In this document: in pieces, positions 24,619-31,711 of the stretch | Numbering within the stretch: the first letter of the stretch is position 1 | Layout: every line of letters starts with the position of its first letter | Assembly (NCBI GenBank): GCA_009377585.1 | Contig: WHTS01000028.1 | Span: forward strand, 1-41,714 | Length of the DNA stretch: 41,714 nucleotides | DNA from: Betaproteobacteria bacterium | GTDB lineage: Bacteria; Pseudomonadota; Gammaproteobacteria; Burkholderiales; WYBJ01 | Direction: 5' to 3' | The notes under the pieces: generated by a model | Database searches by the model: none | Told to the model about the DNA's origin: nothing | What the model saw: only the letters and a program-made list of their open reading frames with translations | Position numbers and translations under genes: made by a program

Positions 24619-25460
24619 TGGATTCGGGCCCGTATCGTCATATCGAGGTGCAACCGATCGCCGGCGCGATCGGCGCCGAAGTACATGGCGTGGACGCTTC
24701 GCAGCCACTCGCAGCGGACGTGATCGGCGAAATCCGGCGCGCATTTCTCCAACACCTGGTGATCTTCCTGCCCGGGCAGAAGCTCTCGCCGCAGCAGTTG
24801 CTGGCCTTCGCGCAACGCTTCGGCGAGCCGATGGAATACCCGCAGTTGCGAGGTTTGGCCGAATGTCCCCTGGTCACGCCGGTCGTCAAGCTCGAGCATG
24901 AGCGGCACAATTTCGGCGGCGTGTGGCATACCGACACGAGCTATCTCGACCAGCCGCCGATGGCGAGCATGCTGTACGCGCTGGAGCTTCCGCCCTACGG
25001 CGGCGATACGCTGTTCGCGAGCCAGCACGCCGCCTACGAAGGCCTGTCGGAAGGGCTGCGGCGCGCGCTCGACGGTCTGATCGGCATCAACAGCTCGGCC
25101 AAAGCCGAGGTCACACGCTCGCGCGAGGACCGGCTGCGCGAGGCCGGCGTGCAATCGAAGGTCCTGACCGGCAAGCATCCGATCGTGCGCACGCACCCGG
25201 AAACGGGCCGCAAGGGCCTTTACATGAGCCTCGGCCACACGGTGCGCTTCGACGGCTGGAGCGAGGACGAGAGCAAGCCGCTGCTCGACTACCTGTTCGC
25301 GCACCAGGCGAAGCCGGAATTCACCTGCCGCTTCCGCTGGTCGGCGGGTGCGCTCGCGTTCTGGGACAACCGCTGCGCCTTGCACAATCCGGTCAACGAC
25401 TATCATGGCTTCCGCCGCCTCATGCACCGCGTGACGCTTCGCGGCGACAGGCCGGTCTGA
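24618..25460 (+). CDS. TauD/TfdA-family alpha-ketoglutarate-dependent dioxygenase
   Basis: A 280-residue non-haem iron oxygenase. The iron site is H104-x-D106 (GVWHTDTSY) with the distal H270 (RRLMHRVTL); the arginine for 2-oxoglutarate lies just after it. The N-terminus IEVQPIAGAIGAEVHGVD is typical of TauD/TfdA enzymes. These hydroxylate sulfonates, phenoxyacetates and other small acids, releasing succinate and CO2. The start overlaps the dctM stop, so the TRAP ligand or its product is the likely substrate; which acid cannot be told from the sequence. Confidence 0.93.
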   Translation: MDSGPYRHIEVQPIAGAIGAEVHGVDASQPLAADVIGEIRRAFLQHLVIFLPGQKLSPQQLLAFAQRFGEPMEYPQLRGLAECPLVTPVVKLEHERHNFGGVWHTDTSYLDQPPMASMLYALELPPYGGDTLFASQHAAYEGLSEGLRRALDGLIGINSSAKAEVTRSREDRLREAGVQSKVLTGKHPIVRTHPETGRKGLYMSLGHTVRFDGWSEDESKPLLDYLFAHQAKPEFTCRFRWSAGALAFWDNRCALHNPVNDYHGFRRLMHRVTLRGDRPV

Positions 25461-25533
25461 GACAGGTCCTTGGGCGCGGGGATTGCAAGCGGGAAGCGCG
25501 TACAAGCACGGTATGCACATAGGAGAACGGGCA

Positions 25534-26073
25534 ATGAGGCTTTTGGCTTTTGCATGCGCCGCGTTCGCGCTGACCGGCTGCCAAAGCGTTCCCGACGAAA
25601 ACGCGCGGGCGACCGCGCAATTGGAAAACGCGCGGGCGACCGCGCAGTTGTTGCCGACACAGGGCAACAAGACTTTCGGCGAGGCCACATTCGAGCAGGT
25701 CGGCTCGAAAGTGCGGGTGGCCATCTTCGTGCAGAACCTGAAGCCGGGGCAGCAACACGGTTTGCATATCCACGAAGTGGGCGATTGCGGCAACCAGGCC
25801 GAAAACGCGAAAGACCATTTCAACCCCTTCGGCAAGCCGCATGGGTCGCCGAAGGGCACCGAGCACCATGCCGGGGACCTGCCGGCGCTGATCGCAAACA
25901 AGCGAGGCCGCGCCAATGTGCAGCGGGACGTCGACCTGATCACGGTGGGCACCGGGCCTAGCGGCATCGTCGGCCGCAGCCTCATCGTGCATGCCAAACC
26001 CGACGACTACAAATCGCAGCCCGCGGGCGACTCCGGAGACCGGATCGCCTGCGGCGTCATCCGCGGCGGCTAG
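25534..26073 (+). CDS. sodC: Cu/Zn superoxide dismutase, lipoprotein
   Basis: A 179-residue protein with a lipoprotein signal ending in a lipobox (ALTGC, Cys16), so it is membrane-anchored on the periplasmic side. The metal ligands of SodC are recognisable: HGLHIHEVGDCG (Cu histidines and the first disulfide cysteine), HFNPFGKPHG and HHAGDLP (Zn ligands), and CGVIRGG (second disulfide cysteine). It converts superoxide to peroxide and oxygen. An odd feature is a nine-residue tandem repeat ENARATAQL in the linker after the lipobox. The ATG at 25534 is chosen for its AGGAGAACGGG upstream. Confidence 0.95.
   Translation: MRLLAFACAAFALTGCQSVPDENARATAQLENARATAQLLPTQGNKTFGEATFEQVGSKVRVAIFVQNLKPGQQHGLHIHEVGDCGNQAENAKDHFNPFGKPHGSPKGTEHHAGDLPALIANKRGRANVQRDVDLITVGTGPSGIVGRSLIVHAKPDDYKSQPAGDSGDRIACGVIRGG
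25597..25650 (+). repeat. 27-bp in-frame tandem repeat in sodC
   Basis: Two adjacent 27-base copies differing in one base encode ENARATAQL twice, lengthening the linker between the lipid anchor and the catalytic domain without changing the frame. Confidence 0.9.
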
Positions 26074-26129
26074 TTGACCGGTTCGACACACCAGCGCGCG
26101 CTGTTTGGCATGAAGAGTGGAGAAACGTT

Positions 26130-26250
26130 ATGAGGTTTCTATTGCTGCCGATGGCCCTGGCTGCGGGCTGCGTGAACGCTGCGCAGGGCGCCTATCCCGA
26201 CTCGGGGGCCCGGGTCGACTGACCTGGTGGCGCGTTTGCCGACGCGGGTC
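26130..26250 (+). pseudogene. 5' fragment of a Bug receptor gene
   Basis: It begins like a Bug receptor, with signal peptide MRFLLLPMALAAGCVNAAQG and AYPD, and reaches a TGA at 26220-26222. About 15 bases before that, in another frame, STDLVARL (the family's conserved GGxTDLVAR) is readable. A small deletion or frameshift therefore broke the start, and nothing of the remaining 280 residues is present. Confidence 0.65.
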
Positions 26251-26306
26251 GCGCCGGCAAACGCGCGCGGCCTCGGGCCAAGGACTTGGACTTCAGGGAG
26301 CACGTC

Positions 26307-26768
26307 ATGGCTAAGGACGTAATCCGACTCTCCGCGACGGAGGTCGTGACGCGGCTCGAGCGCAAGGAGGTCTCGCCGTTCGAGCTGATCGACGCGCTCG
26401 AAGCGCGCATCGCCGCGGTGGACACGGCGGTGAATGCGCTGCCGACGCTGTGCCTCGATCGGGCACGCTCGCATGCACGCGAGCTGATGGCCGGACGAAG
26501 ACGCGAGGCCGAGGGCGAGCCCGGGTGGCTTGCCGGGCTGCCGGTGGCGATCAAGGATCTGGTCGATGTCGCCGGCGTTCGCACCACCTACGGTTCGCCG
26601 ATCTTTCGTGATCACGTGCCGGCGACCTCGCACCCGCTGGTCGAGCGCATCGAGCGCAAGGGCGGCATCGTCTACGCCAAGTCGAACACACCGGAGTTCG
26701 GCGCGGGCAGCAACACCTTCAACGAAGTGCTGCCCATTGAACCGCGTGGCGGCAGCGTCCCGCAATGA
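26307..26768 (+). pseudogene. N-terminal fragment of an amidase-signature enzyme
   Basis: About 150 residues of a normal amidase N-terminus: LSATEVVTRLERKEVSPFEL, then LAGLPVAIKDLVDVAGVRTT with the first catalytic lysine, and YAKSNTPEFGAGSNTFNEV. The protein then ends in an unrelated LPIEPRGGSVPQ tail. The Ser-cisSer-Lys active site (usually GGSSGG) and some 300 further residues are missing, so it cannot be a working amidase. The start (GGGAGCACGTC before ATG) looks normal. Confidence 0.85.
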
Positions 26769-27124
26769 CCCCGCCACTGACGACGGCCGAGGCTTGGTCG
26801 CGGCTGGTTTTGAAGGCGATTGACCAGGAGTACCCGAACAAGCCTGCGGTCGTGGTGACAGGTGACGCCGACGTGTTGCCGCCGCGGGCGATGTTTCCGG
26901 CCTTTCACGGCTGCTTCGACTGGCACAGCAGCGTGCATGGGCATTGGCTGCTCGTCCGGCTGTTGCGGCTATGCCCGGAAATGGCGACCGCGGCCGCAGT
27001 CCGGTCAACGCTCGACCGGCACCTGAGCGCGGAAAACCTGCAGACCGAGGCGGCTTTTTTTTCGCGGGGCGAACACAAGTCGTTCGAGCGGGAAGCCCAG
27101 TCCCAGCGCCGCAAGCAGCGGTGA
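26765..27124 (+). pseudogene. N-terminal fragment of a DUF2891-like protein with a foreign tail
   Basis: About 110 codons including FHGCFDWHSSVHGHWLLVRL, which matches the DUF2891 family as I know it. The frame then changes character after HKSFERE and ends AQSQRRKQR. The family normally continues for more than 200 further residues. The short basic tail overlaps the next fragment by GTGA, exactly as an antitoxin overlaps a PIN toxin, so the tail may be the last codons of a lost antitoxin. It overlaps the amidase fragment's stop by four bases. Confidence 0.7.
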
Positions 27125-27186
27125 CGCTGCTGCTCGATACCTCGGTCGTCATCGCTTCGCTCGACGCCGACGAGCCGAGACATATC
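27121..27186 (+). pseudogene. 5' fragment of a PIN-domain toxin
   Basis: VTLLLDTSVVIASLDADEPRH is the first strand and helix of a PIN domain, with its metal-binding aspartate, starting at GTG over a TGA. After about 22 residues the resemblance stops. The rest of the gap to 27357 shows no recognised coding sequence. Confidence 0.65.
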
Positions 27187-27357
27187 GAATGCGATCGCAA
27201 AGCTGCGCGACCACTTGCGCACCCCGGGGCCGGCGTAGGCGGCACTGTTTCGCGCGAAGCTTGCCTTGGCCGTGCCGTTCGCATAGATTGCTCCTTCCGG
27301 ACCGGCTTCAACGGTCCGCATGCACCGAATCGCGACTCAACGAACTGGGAGAGCGAC

Positions 27358-28383
27358 ATGATCGACATGCATGCCCACTGGCGACCGGCCGAGCTTGCCG
27401 ACGCGCTGCGCAGTCGAAGCAACGAACCACGCATCGTCAAAGGCGCGAACGGCGCCGAAGTGCTCAAGTCCCGCATGGGCGAAGAAGCCTTGGCGAACGC
27501 GTTCGACGACCCGCAGTTCCATCTCGCCAAGATGGAGCGCCTCGGCGTAGGCACCAGCGTGCTGTCGCTGCTCGGGTCGTTCTGCTGGGTCGAGTCGCAG
27601 CCGGTGGAAACGGCTACGACCTTGTGCCGTATGGTCAACGATCGGTTCTCCGCGCTGTGCCAGGCGCATGAAGGCAAGTTCGCCGCCTTTGCCGCACTGC
27701 CGCTCACGGACCTGGCCGCAGCCGCGGAGGAATTCGAGCGCGCGCTCGAGCTGCCGGGCATCGTCGGCACGCAGGTTCCGGGCAATGCGTTCCTCACCAG
27801 CACCGAGGCCGAAGCGATGCGCCCGCTGCTCGAGATCGCCAACCGCCGCCAGGCGCTCATCTTCATCCACCACGGCCCGCGTCCCGGCGACAAGTTTCCC
27901 AAGGTCGGGCGCGAGACCGACAATGCGCGCCGCCGCAACGGCACCCTCGACATGCAGGCGAGCCTGTCGTCGGTGATGACGACGTTGTGCCTGACCGATT
28001 TTCTCGCGCCGTATCCAAACGCCCGCGTTCTCGTCCACAATCTCGGCGGCAATATCCCTTATGAGGTCGAGCGCATGGACCACCGCTGCCTGCTCGACAC
28101 CCCGAACGAGGAGCTGCCGTCGGCTCGTTTCCGCCGCGCGCGCGTGTATGTCGATTGCAACTCGTTCGGCCCGCGCGCCATCGAGGCGGCGGTGCGGCTG
28201 TACGGGGCCGATCGCATCGTCTGCGGAACCGACGGCACCGAGTTCGGCGTCGACTGGACCAGCAAGTCGCTGGCGGAAGCCGACATCGGCACCGCAGCGC
28301 GCAGCCAAATCCTGCACCGCAATGCGGCGGCGCTGCTCGCGCCGCTGGCGCCGATCGCCAGCCAGTACCGGGCAGCCGCGTAG
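27358..28383 (+). CDS. Amidohydrolase-family protein (ACMSD-like)
   Basis: A 341-residue TIM-barrel metal-dependent hydrolase or decarboxylase. Metal-site residues: MIDMHAHW (H-x-H at the N-terminus), FIHHGPR (about 163), VLVHNLGGN (about 223) and CGTDGTEFGVDW with the catalytic aspartate (about 288). This pattern matches the aminocarboxymuconate-semialdehyde decarboxylase subgroup, which decarboxylates or hydrolyses aromatic-derived acids. The ATG at 27358 has GGGAG 7 bases upstream; the frame stays open further back through the PIN fragment but that part is unrelated. It follows a stretch of broken genes yet is itself intact. Confidence 0.9.
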   Translation: MIDMHAHWRPAELADALRSRSNEPRIVKGANGAEVLKSRMGEEALANAFDDPQFHLAKMERLGVGTSVLSLLGSFCWVESQPVETATTLCRMVNDRFSALCQAHEGKFAAFAALPLTDLAAAAEEFERALELPGIVGTQVPGNAFLTSTEAEAMRPLLEIANRRQALIFIHHGPRPGDKFPKVGRETDNARRRNGTLDMQASLSSVMTTLCLTDFLAPYPNARVLVHNLGGNIPYEVERMDHRCLLDTPNEELPSARFRRARVYVDCNSFGPRAIEAAVRLYGADRIVCGTDGTEFGVDWTSKSLAEADIGTAARSQILHRNAAALLAPLAPIASQYRAAA

Positions 28384-28391
28384 CAACGCTG

Positions 28392-29387
28392 CTACGCCTC
28401 GGCAAGCATCGACTCGCAGGCGGCCCGGAAATCGACGAACGTGGCCTCCCAGCCGCGCACAGGCTCGCCTGCGAGATTGCGCTCGAACGTAGCACGTAGC
28501 GCCGGATCGGCGATGAGCGCGCGCAAGTAGTCGCCGAACGCCCTCCAGTCCTCGGCGGGCGCAACAAAACCCGTGGTGCCGTGTCGGACGATGCGCTCGG
28601 CCGCGCCCACACGAAAAGCCAGCGCCGGCAAACCGACCGCAGCCGCCTCGGCCAACGCCATGCCGTAAGACTCGAACAGGCTCGGCTGCAGCAGCAGATC
28701 GGCAGCCGCCATCCTGGCCGCGACTTGCGGCTGCGACTGCACGCCGTGGAACGTGATGCGCTCGATCAATCCCTTGCGTTCGGCTTGCGCTCGCAGGCGG
28801 CCGGCGATGTCGCCGTCGCCGGCCTGGCCAACCAGATGCCAGTGCCATGGCTCATCCTGCAGCCGCTCCAATACCTGCAGCGCCCCCTCGTGGCCTTTCG
28901 CCGGAAACAGATTCGCCACGGTGAGCAACGAGATCGATCGGCCCACGCTCCGAGGCGGGCGCCGCTTAAAGGCCGCGCCAACGCCCGGCTCGCAGACGAA
29001 GAGTCGTTTTCCGGGCCAGCGCGCCGCGATCGTGGCGGCGATCTCCCGCCCGGTGACGATGTAGCAATCGGCCAGCAACACCGCCCGATCTTCGGCGGCA
29101 TGAAGGCCCGATGCGCGCGCGCGATCGAGCCCCGGGTCCAACGAAGGCAAATAGTGCAGCAGCAGGCCGATGCGTTCATGCGCCAGGCGCTGAACGCGAT
29201 CCAGCAGCAGGCTGTCCCAGACCAGGAGATCCCAGGACGACGGGGCCGATGTGTGCGAAGGATCGACGATTGCCAATGGCCAGCCCGCGCGGGCTGCGTG
29301 GTCGAAAAGCTCGCGATTGAACACATTGCCGCCGGAAGGCATGCTGCCGGGCACTGCCTGGACGATCGCGATCTTGCGCCGAGCCAT
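28392..29387 (-). CDS. Glycosyltransferase family 4 (GT-B) protein
   Basis: A protein of about 331 residues with the GT-B fold. The C-terminal half carries LLTVANLFPAKGHEGALQVL (nucleotide-sugar domain start, about 153-172) and the GT4 donor signature PSLFESYGMALAEAAAVGLP (about 237-256) with its E-x7-E. The acceptor is unknown. Starts are possible at 29387 (MARRKIAIVQ), 29396 or a GTG at 29408. The divergent CDP-alcohol phosphatidyltransferase begins only about 30 bases away, so the two probably share control. The link with that gene suggests a glycolipid or lipid-linked product. Confidence 0.9.
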   Translation of the reverse strand: MARRKIAIVQAVPGSMPSGGNVFNRELFDHAARAGWPLAIVDPSHTSAPSSWDLLVWDSLLLDRVQRLAHERIGLLLHYLPSLDPGLDRARASGLHAAEDRAVLLADCYIVTGREIAATIAARWPGKRLFVCEPGVGAAFKRRPPRSVGRSISLLTVANLFPAKGHEGALQVLERLQDEPWHWHLVGQAGDGDIAGRLRAQAERKGLIERITFHGVQSQPQVAARMAAADLLLQPSLFESYGMALAEAAAVGLPALAFRVGAAERIVRHGTTGFVAPAEDWRAFGDYLRALIADPALRATFERNLAGEPVRGWEATFVDFRAACESMLAEA

Positions 29388-29419
29388 GAAGGTCATGATA
29401 ACTGCCACGATGCGAACGC

Positions 29420-30121
29420 ATGGACCGTAGCCTGCCGCTGCAATCCGAGCTGATCCGCTGGAGCACCGGCCATGCCGCCGGGATTGCGCTCGCCGGGGTG
29501 GCAGCCGCTATGGGTTTCCCGGTGTGGATTCTGTCCGTGGCAGCCGCGGTTTCCTTCGGAATTCTGCTCTACCGCTGCCGAGGCCGCTGGACACCCGGCG
29601 GACACCTCGGCCCGGCCAATGCGGTGACGTGTGCGCGCATCGCCGGCATCCTCCTCCTGCCGGGCTTTGCGCCCGGCCCGCTCGCGGGCGCATTGGCCCT
29701 GGCCTTGTTCGCGCTCGATGGCGTCGATGGTTGGCTCGCAAGGCGCGCGGGACTTGCCGGCGCGTTCGGCGAATTCGCCGACAAGGAAGGCGATGCGCTG
29801 CTGGTGCTGATGCTGTGCGTGCTGCTGTACCGGATGCCCGAAGGCATCGGCCCGTGGATCCTCGTGCCAGGTATGCTGCGCTATGCGTTCGTCCTGTTCG
29901 TTGCGATGGCAAGGCCGCCGCTCGTGCAGGAGGTTCGCACGCGCAAAGGCGCCTGGATCGCCGGGCTCATGACCGTCTCCCTCATCGCCGCATTTGCGGC
30001 TTACCCGAGCCACTTCCAATACGTGCTCTGGCTGGTCGCCGCCATGACGCTGCTGTTGTGCTATTCGTTCGCTGAAAGCACGTGCCGCATGTACGACAAG
30101 CGCGCGCTCGGAGCGAGCTAG
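29420..30121 (+). CDS. CDP-alcohol phosphatidyltransferase family membrane protein
   Basis: A 233-residue protein with about six hydrophobic helices and the complete family motif D100-x2-D103-G-x2-A107-R108...G117-x3-D121-x3-D125. The four aspartates bind the metals that drive transfer of a CDP-linked phosphatidyl or similar group to an alcohol. The acceptor (glycerol phosphate, inositol, serine or other) cannot be read from the motif. An extra N-terminal pair of helices (about 18-52) precedes the catalytic core. It lies head-to-head with the glycosyltransferase and next to the pterin-like cluster. Confidence 0.9.
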   Translation: MDRSLPLQSELIRWSTGHAAGIALAGVAAAMGFPVWILSVAAAVSFGILLYRCRGRWTPGGHLGPANAVTCARIAGILLLPGFAPGPLAGALALALFALDGVDGWLARRAGLAGAFGEFADKEGDALLVLMLCVLLYRMPEGIGPWILVPGMLRYAFVLFVAMARPPLVQEVRTRKGAWIAGLMTVSLIAAFAAYPSHFQYVLWLVAAMTLLLCYSFAESTCRMYDKRALGAS

Positions 30122-30133
30122 CTAGCGCGGTTG

Positions 30134-30178
30134 CGGGGAGAGGGCAGCTTCGTGTGCCCGCCGCGCGGGCAGTTTCCT
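30134..30178. repeat. Partial copy of the three-palindrome element (tail region)
   Basis: GGGGAGAGGG, GCTTCGTGTGCCCGCC and CGGGCAG match the last 45 bases of copy A (19221-19264). The first two palindromes are missing. Confidence 0.7.
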
Positions 30179-30201
30179 GGGTAAGGGTTGGCGTAAGGGG
30201 A

Positions 30202-31104
30202 CTATCCTGCGAATCGATCTCGAGGCCGACGAGCGAGCACATCGCAGTTACGCGCGCGTAATTCGAGCTGCCGCGCCTCGAGGTGCTGCAGCCGGTCCTC
30301 GCGCCAGCGCGCGACCGCTCCCGCATCGAATCGGCCGCTCTCGACGGCCTCCTTGGCGATCAGCCCGATCAGAACGGCCAGGCAGGCTTGATCGTCGTCC
30401 GGATAGCGTCCGTCGATCGGCCGGAGATGCCAATCGGATCGACCCGCGCAGGCGATCTCGAAACCATGCCGAGGCAGAAGCGCTTGCAGCCGCTCGCCGC
30501 AGCGCGCACCGCCCGTGCTTTCGTCGTTGCTCTTGCGCGCTTCCATGGAGGCGTTGTAGCAAGCAGCCAGCTCGGATTCGAACGCCGCATCGCGATATGG
30601 CGGCCCGAGCTCGGTCTGCCCGTCGTAGTTGATGGCTGCATACAAGTAACCGTCGGGTCGCAGCCACTGTGCGAACCGCTCCAAGGCGGGCGCAAGCGGC
30701 ACGAGGTCCATGACCGCGTGAGCGACGATCGCGTCGTATCGAGATTGCGGACGATACGATTCGAGCCCACAGGCGACGAAGCTCGCGGCGAAGCGTCCGT
30801 CCTCGCTTTCGAGCCGGTCGCCGCGCCAGGCGGGCCGGCACCCGCGCTCGGTCAGAAGTCGCAGCGTATCAGTGCGCGCGCGCTCGATCAGATCGTGGTT
30901 GCATTCGAGCAACGTCAGGCACCAGGGGCGCGAGGGCCGCCACTCGAGCATGCGCCGCACCGTTGCGCCGGTGCCGGCGCCGACGTCCAGGCAATCGAGC
31001 ACGGGCATGTCTTGCAGGCCGCGCATCCATGCGCTGCGAACCGAGGGGTTGACGCTGCGCTCGTCGAGCGGGTACTTGGCTGCAAGGAAGTCTGCGAACG
31101 ACAT
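30202..31104 (-). CDS. Class I SAM-dependent methyltransferase
   Basis: A 300-residue protein with the SAM motif I VLDCLDVGAGTGATVRRML (about 35-53), an acidic strand-2 end (TLLECNHDLIERA), and the post-motif segment YDAIVAHAVMDLVPLAPAL (about 125-143). The C-terminal third is rich in charged helices (ARWREDRLQHLEARQLELRA). The start is 31 bases downstream of the PTPS-like gene on the same strand, so it is probably part of that operon. The methyl acceptor is not known; a product of the pterin- or flavin-like pathway is the best guess from context. Confidence 0.88.
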   Translation of the reverse strand: MSFADFLAAKYPLDERSVNPSVRSAWMRGLQDMPVLDCLDVGAGTGATVRRMLEWRPSRPWCLTLLECNHDLIERARTDTLRLLTERGCRPAWRGDRLESEDGRFAASFVACGLESYRPQSRYDAIVAHAVMDLVPLAPALERFAQWLRPDGYLYAAINYDGQTELGPPYRDAAFESELAACYNASMEARKSNDESTGGARCGERLQALLPRHGFEIACAGRSDWHLRPIDGRYPDDDQACLAVLIGLIAKEAVESGRFDAGAVARWREDRLQHLEARQLELRARNCDVLARRPRDRFAG

Positions 31105-31135
31105 GCTGGGGCGATTTCTATCCGGGAGCGTAGCG

Positions 31136-31507
31136 CTACTCGGGACCGTACCCGGCCCAATCGCGTTCGTTCTCCCAAAGCCTGATGCTGAGCGTTAGAC
31201 GATCCGACGCAAGCTTGGGGCCGAGCTCGTCGTAGAGCACCTTGGCGAAGCGTTCGAGGCTCGGGTTGAGATCGGCGAAAGGCTCGATCTCGTTCAGGGT
31301 CCGATCGCGATAGCGAGCGAGCGTTGCCTCGATCGCACGCTCGACCTCGACGATGTCGGCGAGATAGCCGTGGCGGTCGAGCGTCGCCGCGCGCAGCAGT
31401 ACTTCGAGGCGGTAGTGATGGCTGTGCTTGCGGTTCTCGGCACCCCAATCACCGCCGATGAGGAAATGCTGGGCGATGAAGTCGCGCGTCACGGCAAGAC
31501 GGTACAT
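31136..31507 (-). CDS. PTPS/QueD-fold protein with altered catalytic residues
   Basis: A 123-residue protein with the 6-pyruvoyltetrahydropterin synthase / 6-carboxytetrahydropterin synthase fold. The three zinc histidines are present (H14, H28, H30 in AQHF and KHSHHY). However, the catalytic Cys four residues before the His pair is Glu24 (ENRKHSH), the usual HGH is HSH, and the Asp-His dyad region (LDHxxLN) reads RDRTLN. The C-terminal glutamate (LWENERDWAGY) is kept. True QueD or PTPS activity is therefore unlikely. A Cys-to-Glu change is known in PTPS-III enzymes of folate synthesis, though there the spacing differs. The neighbours are a RibD reductase and an MDR dehydrogenase. Confidence 0.85.
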   Translation of the reverse strand: MYRLAVTRDFIAQHFLIGGDWGAENRKHSHHYRLEVLLRAATLDRHGYLADIVEVERAIEATLARYRDRTLNEIEPFADLNPSLERFAKVLYDELGPKLASDRLTLSIRLWENERDWAGYGPE

Positions 31508-31570
31508 GTCGGTACTCTCCAGTTATCGACGCTCCGGAAAGTGGCTGACAAGCCCCTTTCCGCAATACGC

Positions 31571-31689
31571 TCCCCTCTCCCTCCGGGAGAGGGGTTGGGG
31601 GGTGAGGCCGGGAATTCGCGGACCATGGTCCGCGCCGGCCGAACGGCATCGGCCTGCATGCCGATGCGCGCACTGCAAGTGAGGGAGCG
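31571..31689. repeat. Three-palindrome intergenic element, copy B (inverted)
   Basis: This is an inverted copy of 19117-19264: CCCCTCTCCC-TCC-GGGAGAGGGG (31572-31594), an 18-base palindrome centred on CCATGG (31617-31634), and GCATCGGC-6-GCCGATGC (31646-31667). The 18-base palindrome has G:C pairs where copy A has A:T, so both arms changed together. Confidence 0.85.
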
Positions 31690-31711
31690 AGCGGTGAAGC
31701 TCAAAAGCTCG

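Noticed and set aside
26220-26222. TGA in the Bug fragment as a second selenocysteine codon
   Set aside because: Bug receptors have no conserved cysteine there, no downstream hairpin fits, and the reading continues in a different frame (STDLVARL), so it is a frameshifted remnant.
26117-26314. Open frame beginning MEKRYEVSIAADGP as a small protein
   Set aside because: The overlapping frame from 26130 encodes a clear signal peptide and Bug-like start; the other frame is its shadow.
27053-27062. Run of T after GGCGGC as an intrinsic terminator
   Set aside because: It lies inside the DUF2891-like coding sequence (EAAFFSR) and is not preceded by a stable hairpin.
26905-27321. Minus-strand frame (MRTVEAGPEGAIYANGT...) as a gene in the graveyard region
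   Set aside because: No family resemblance, no ribosome-binding site, and it overlaps the DUF2891-like and PIN fragments on the other strand.
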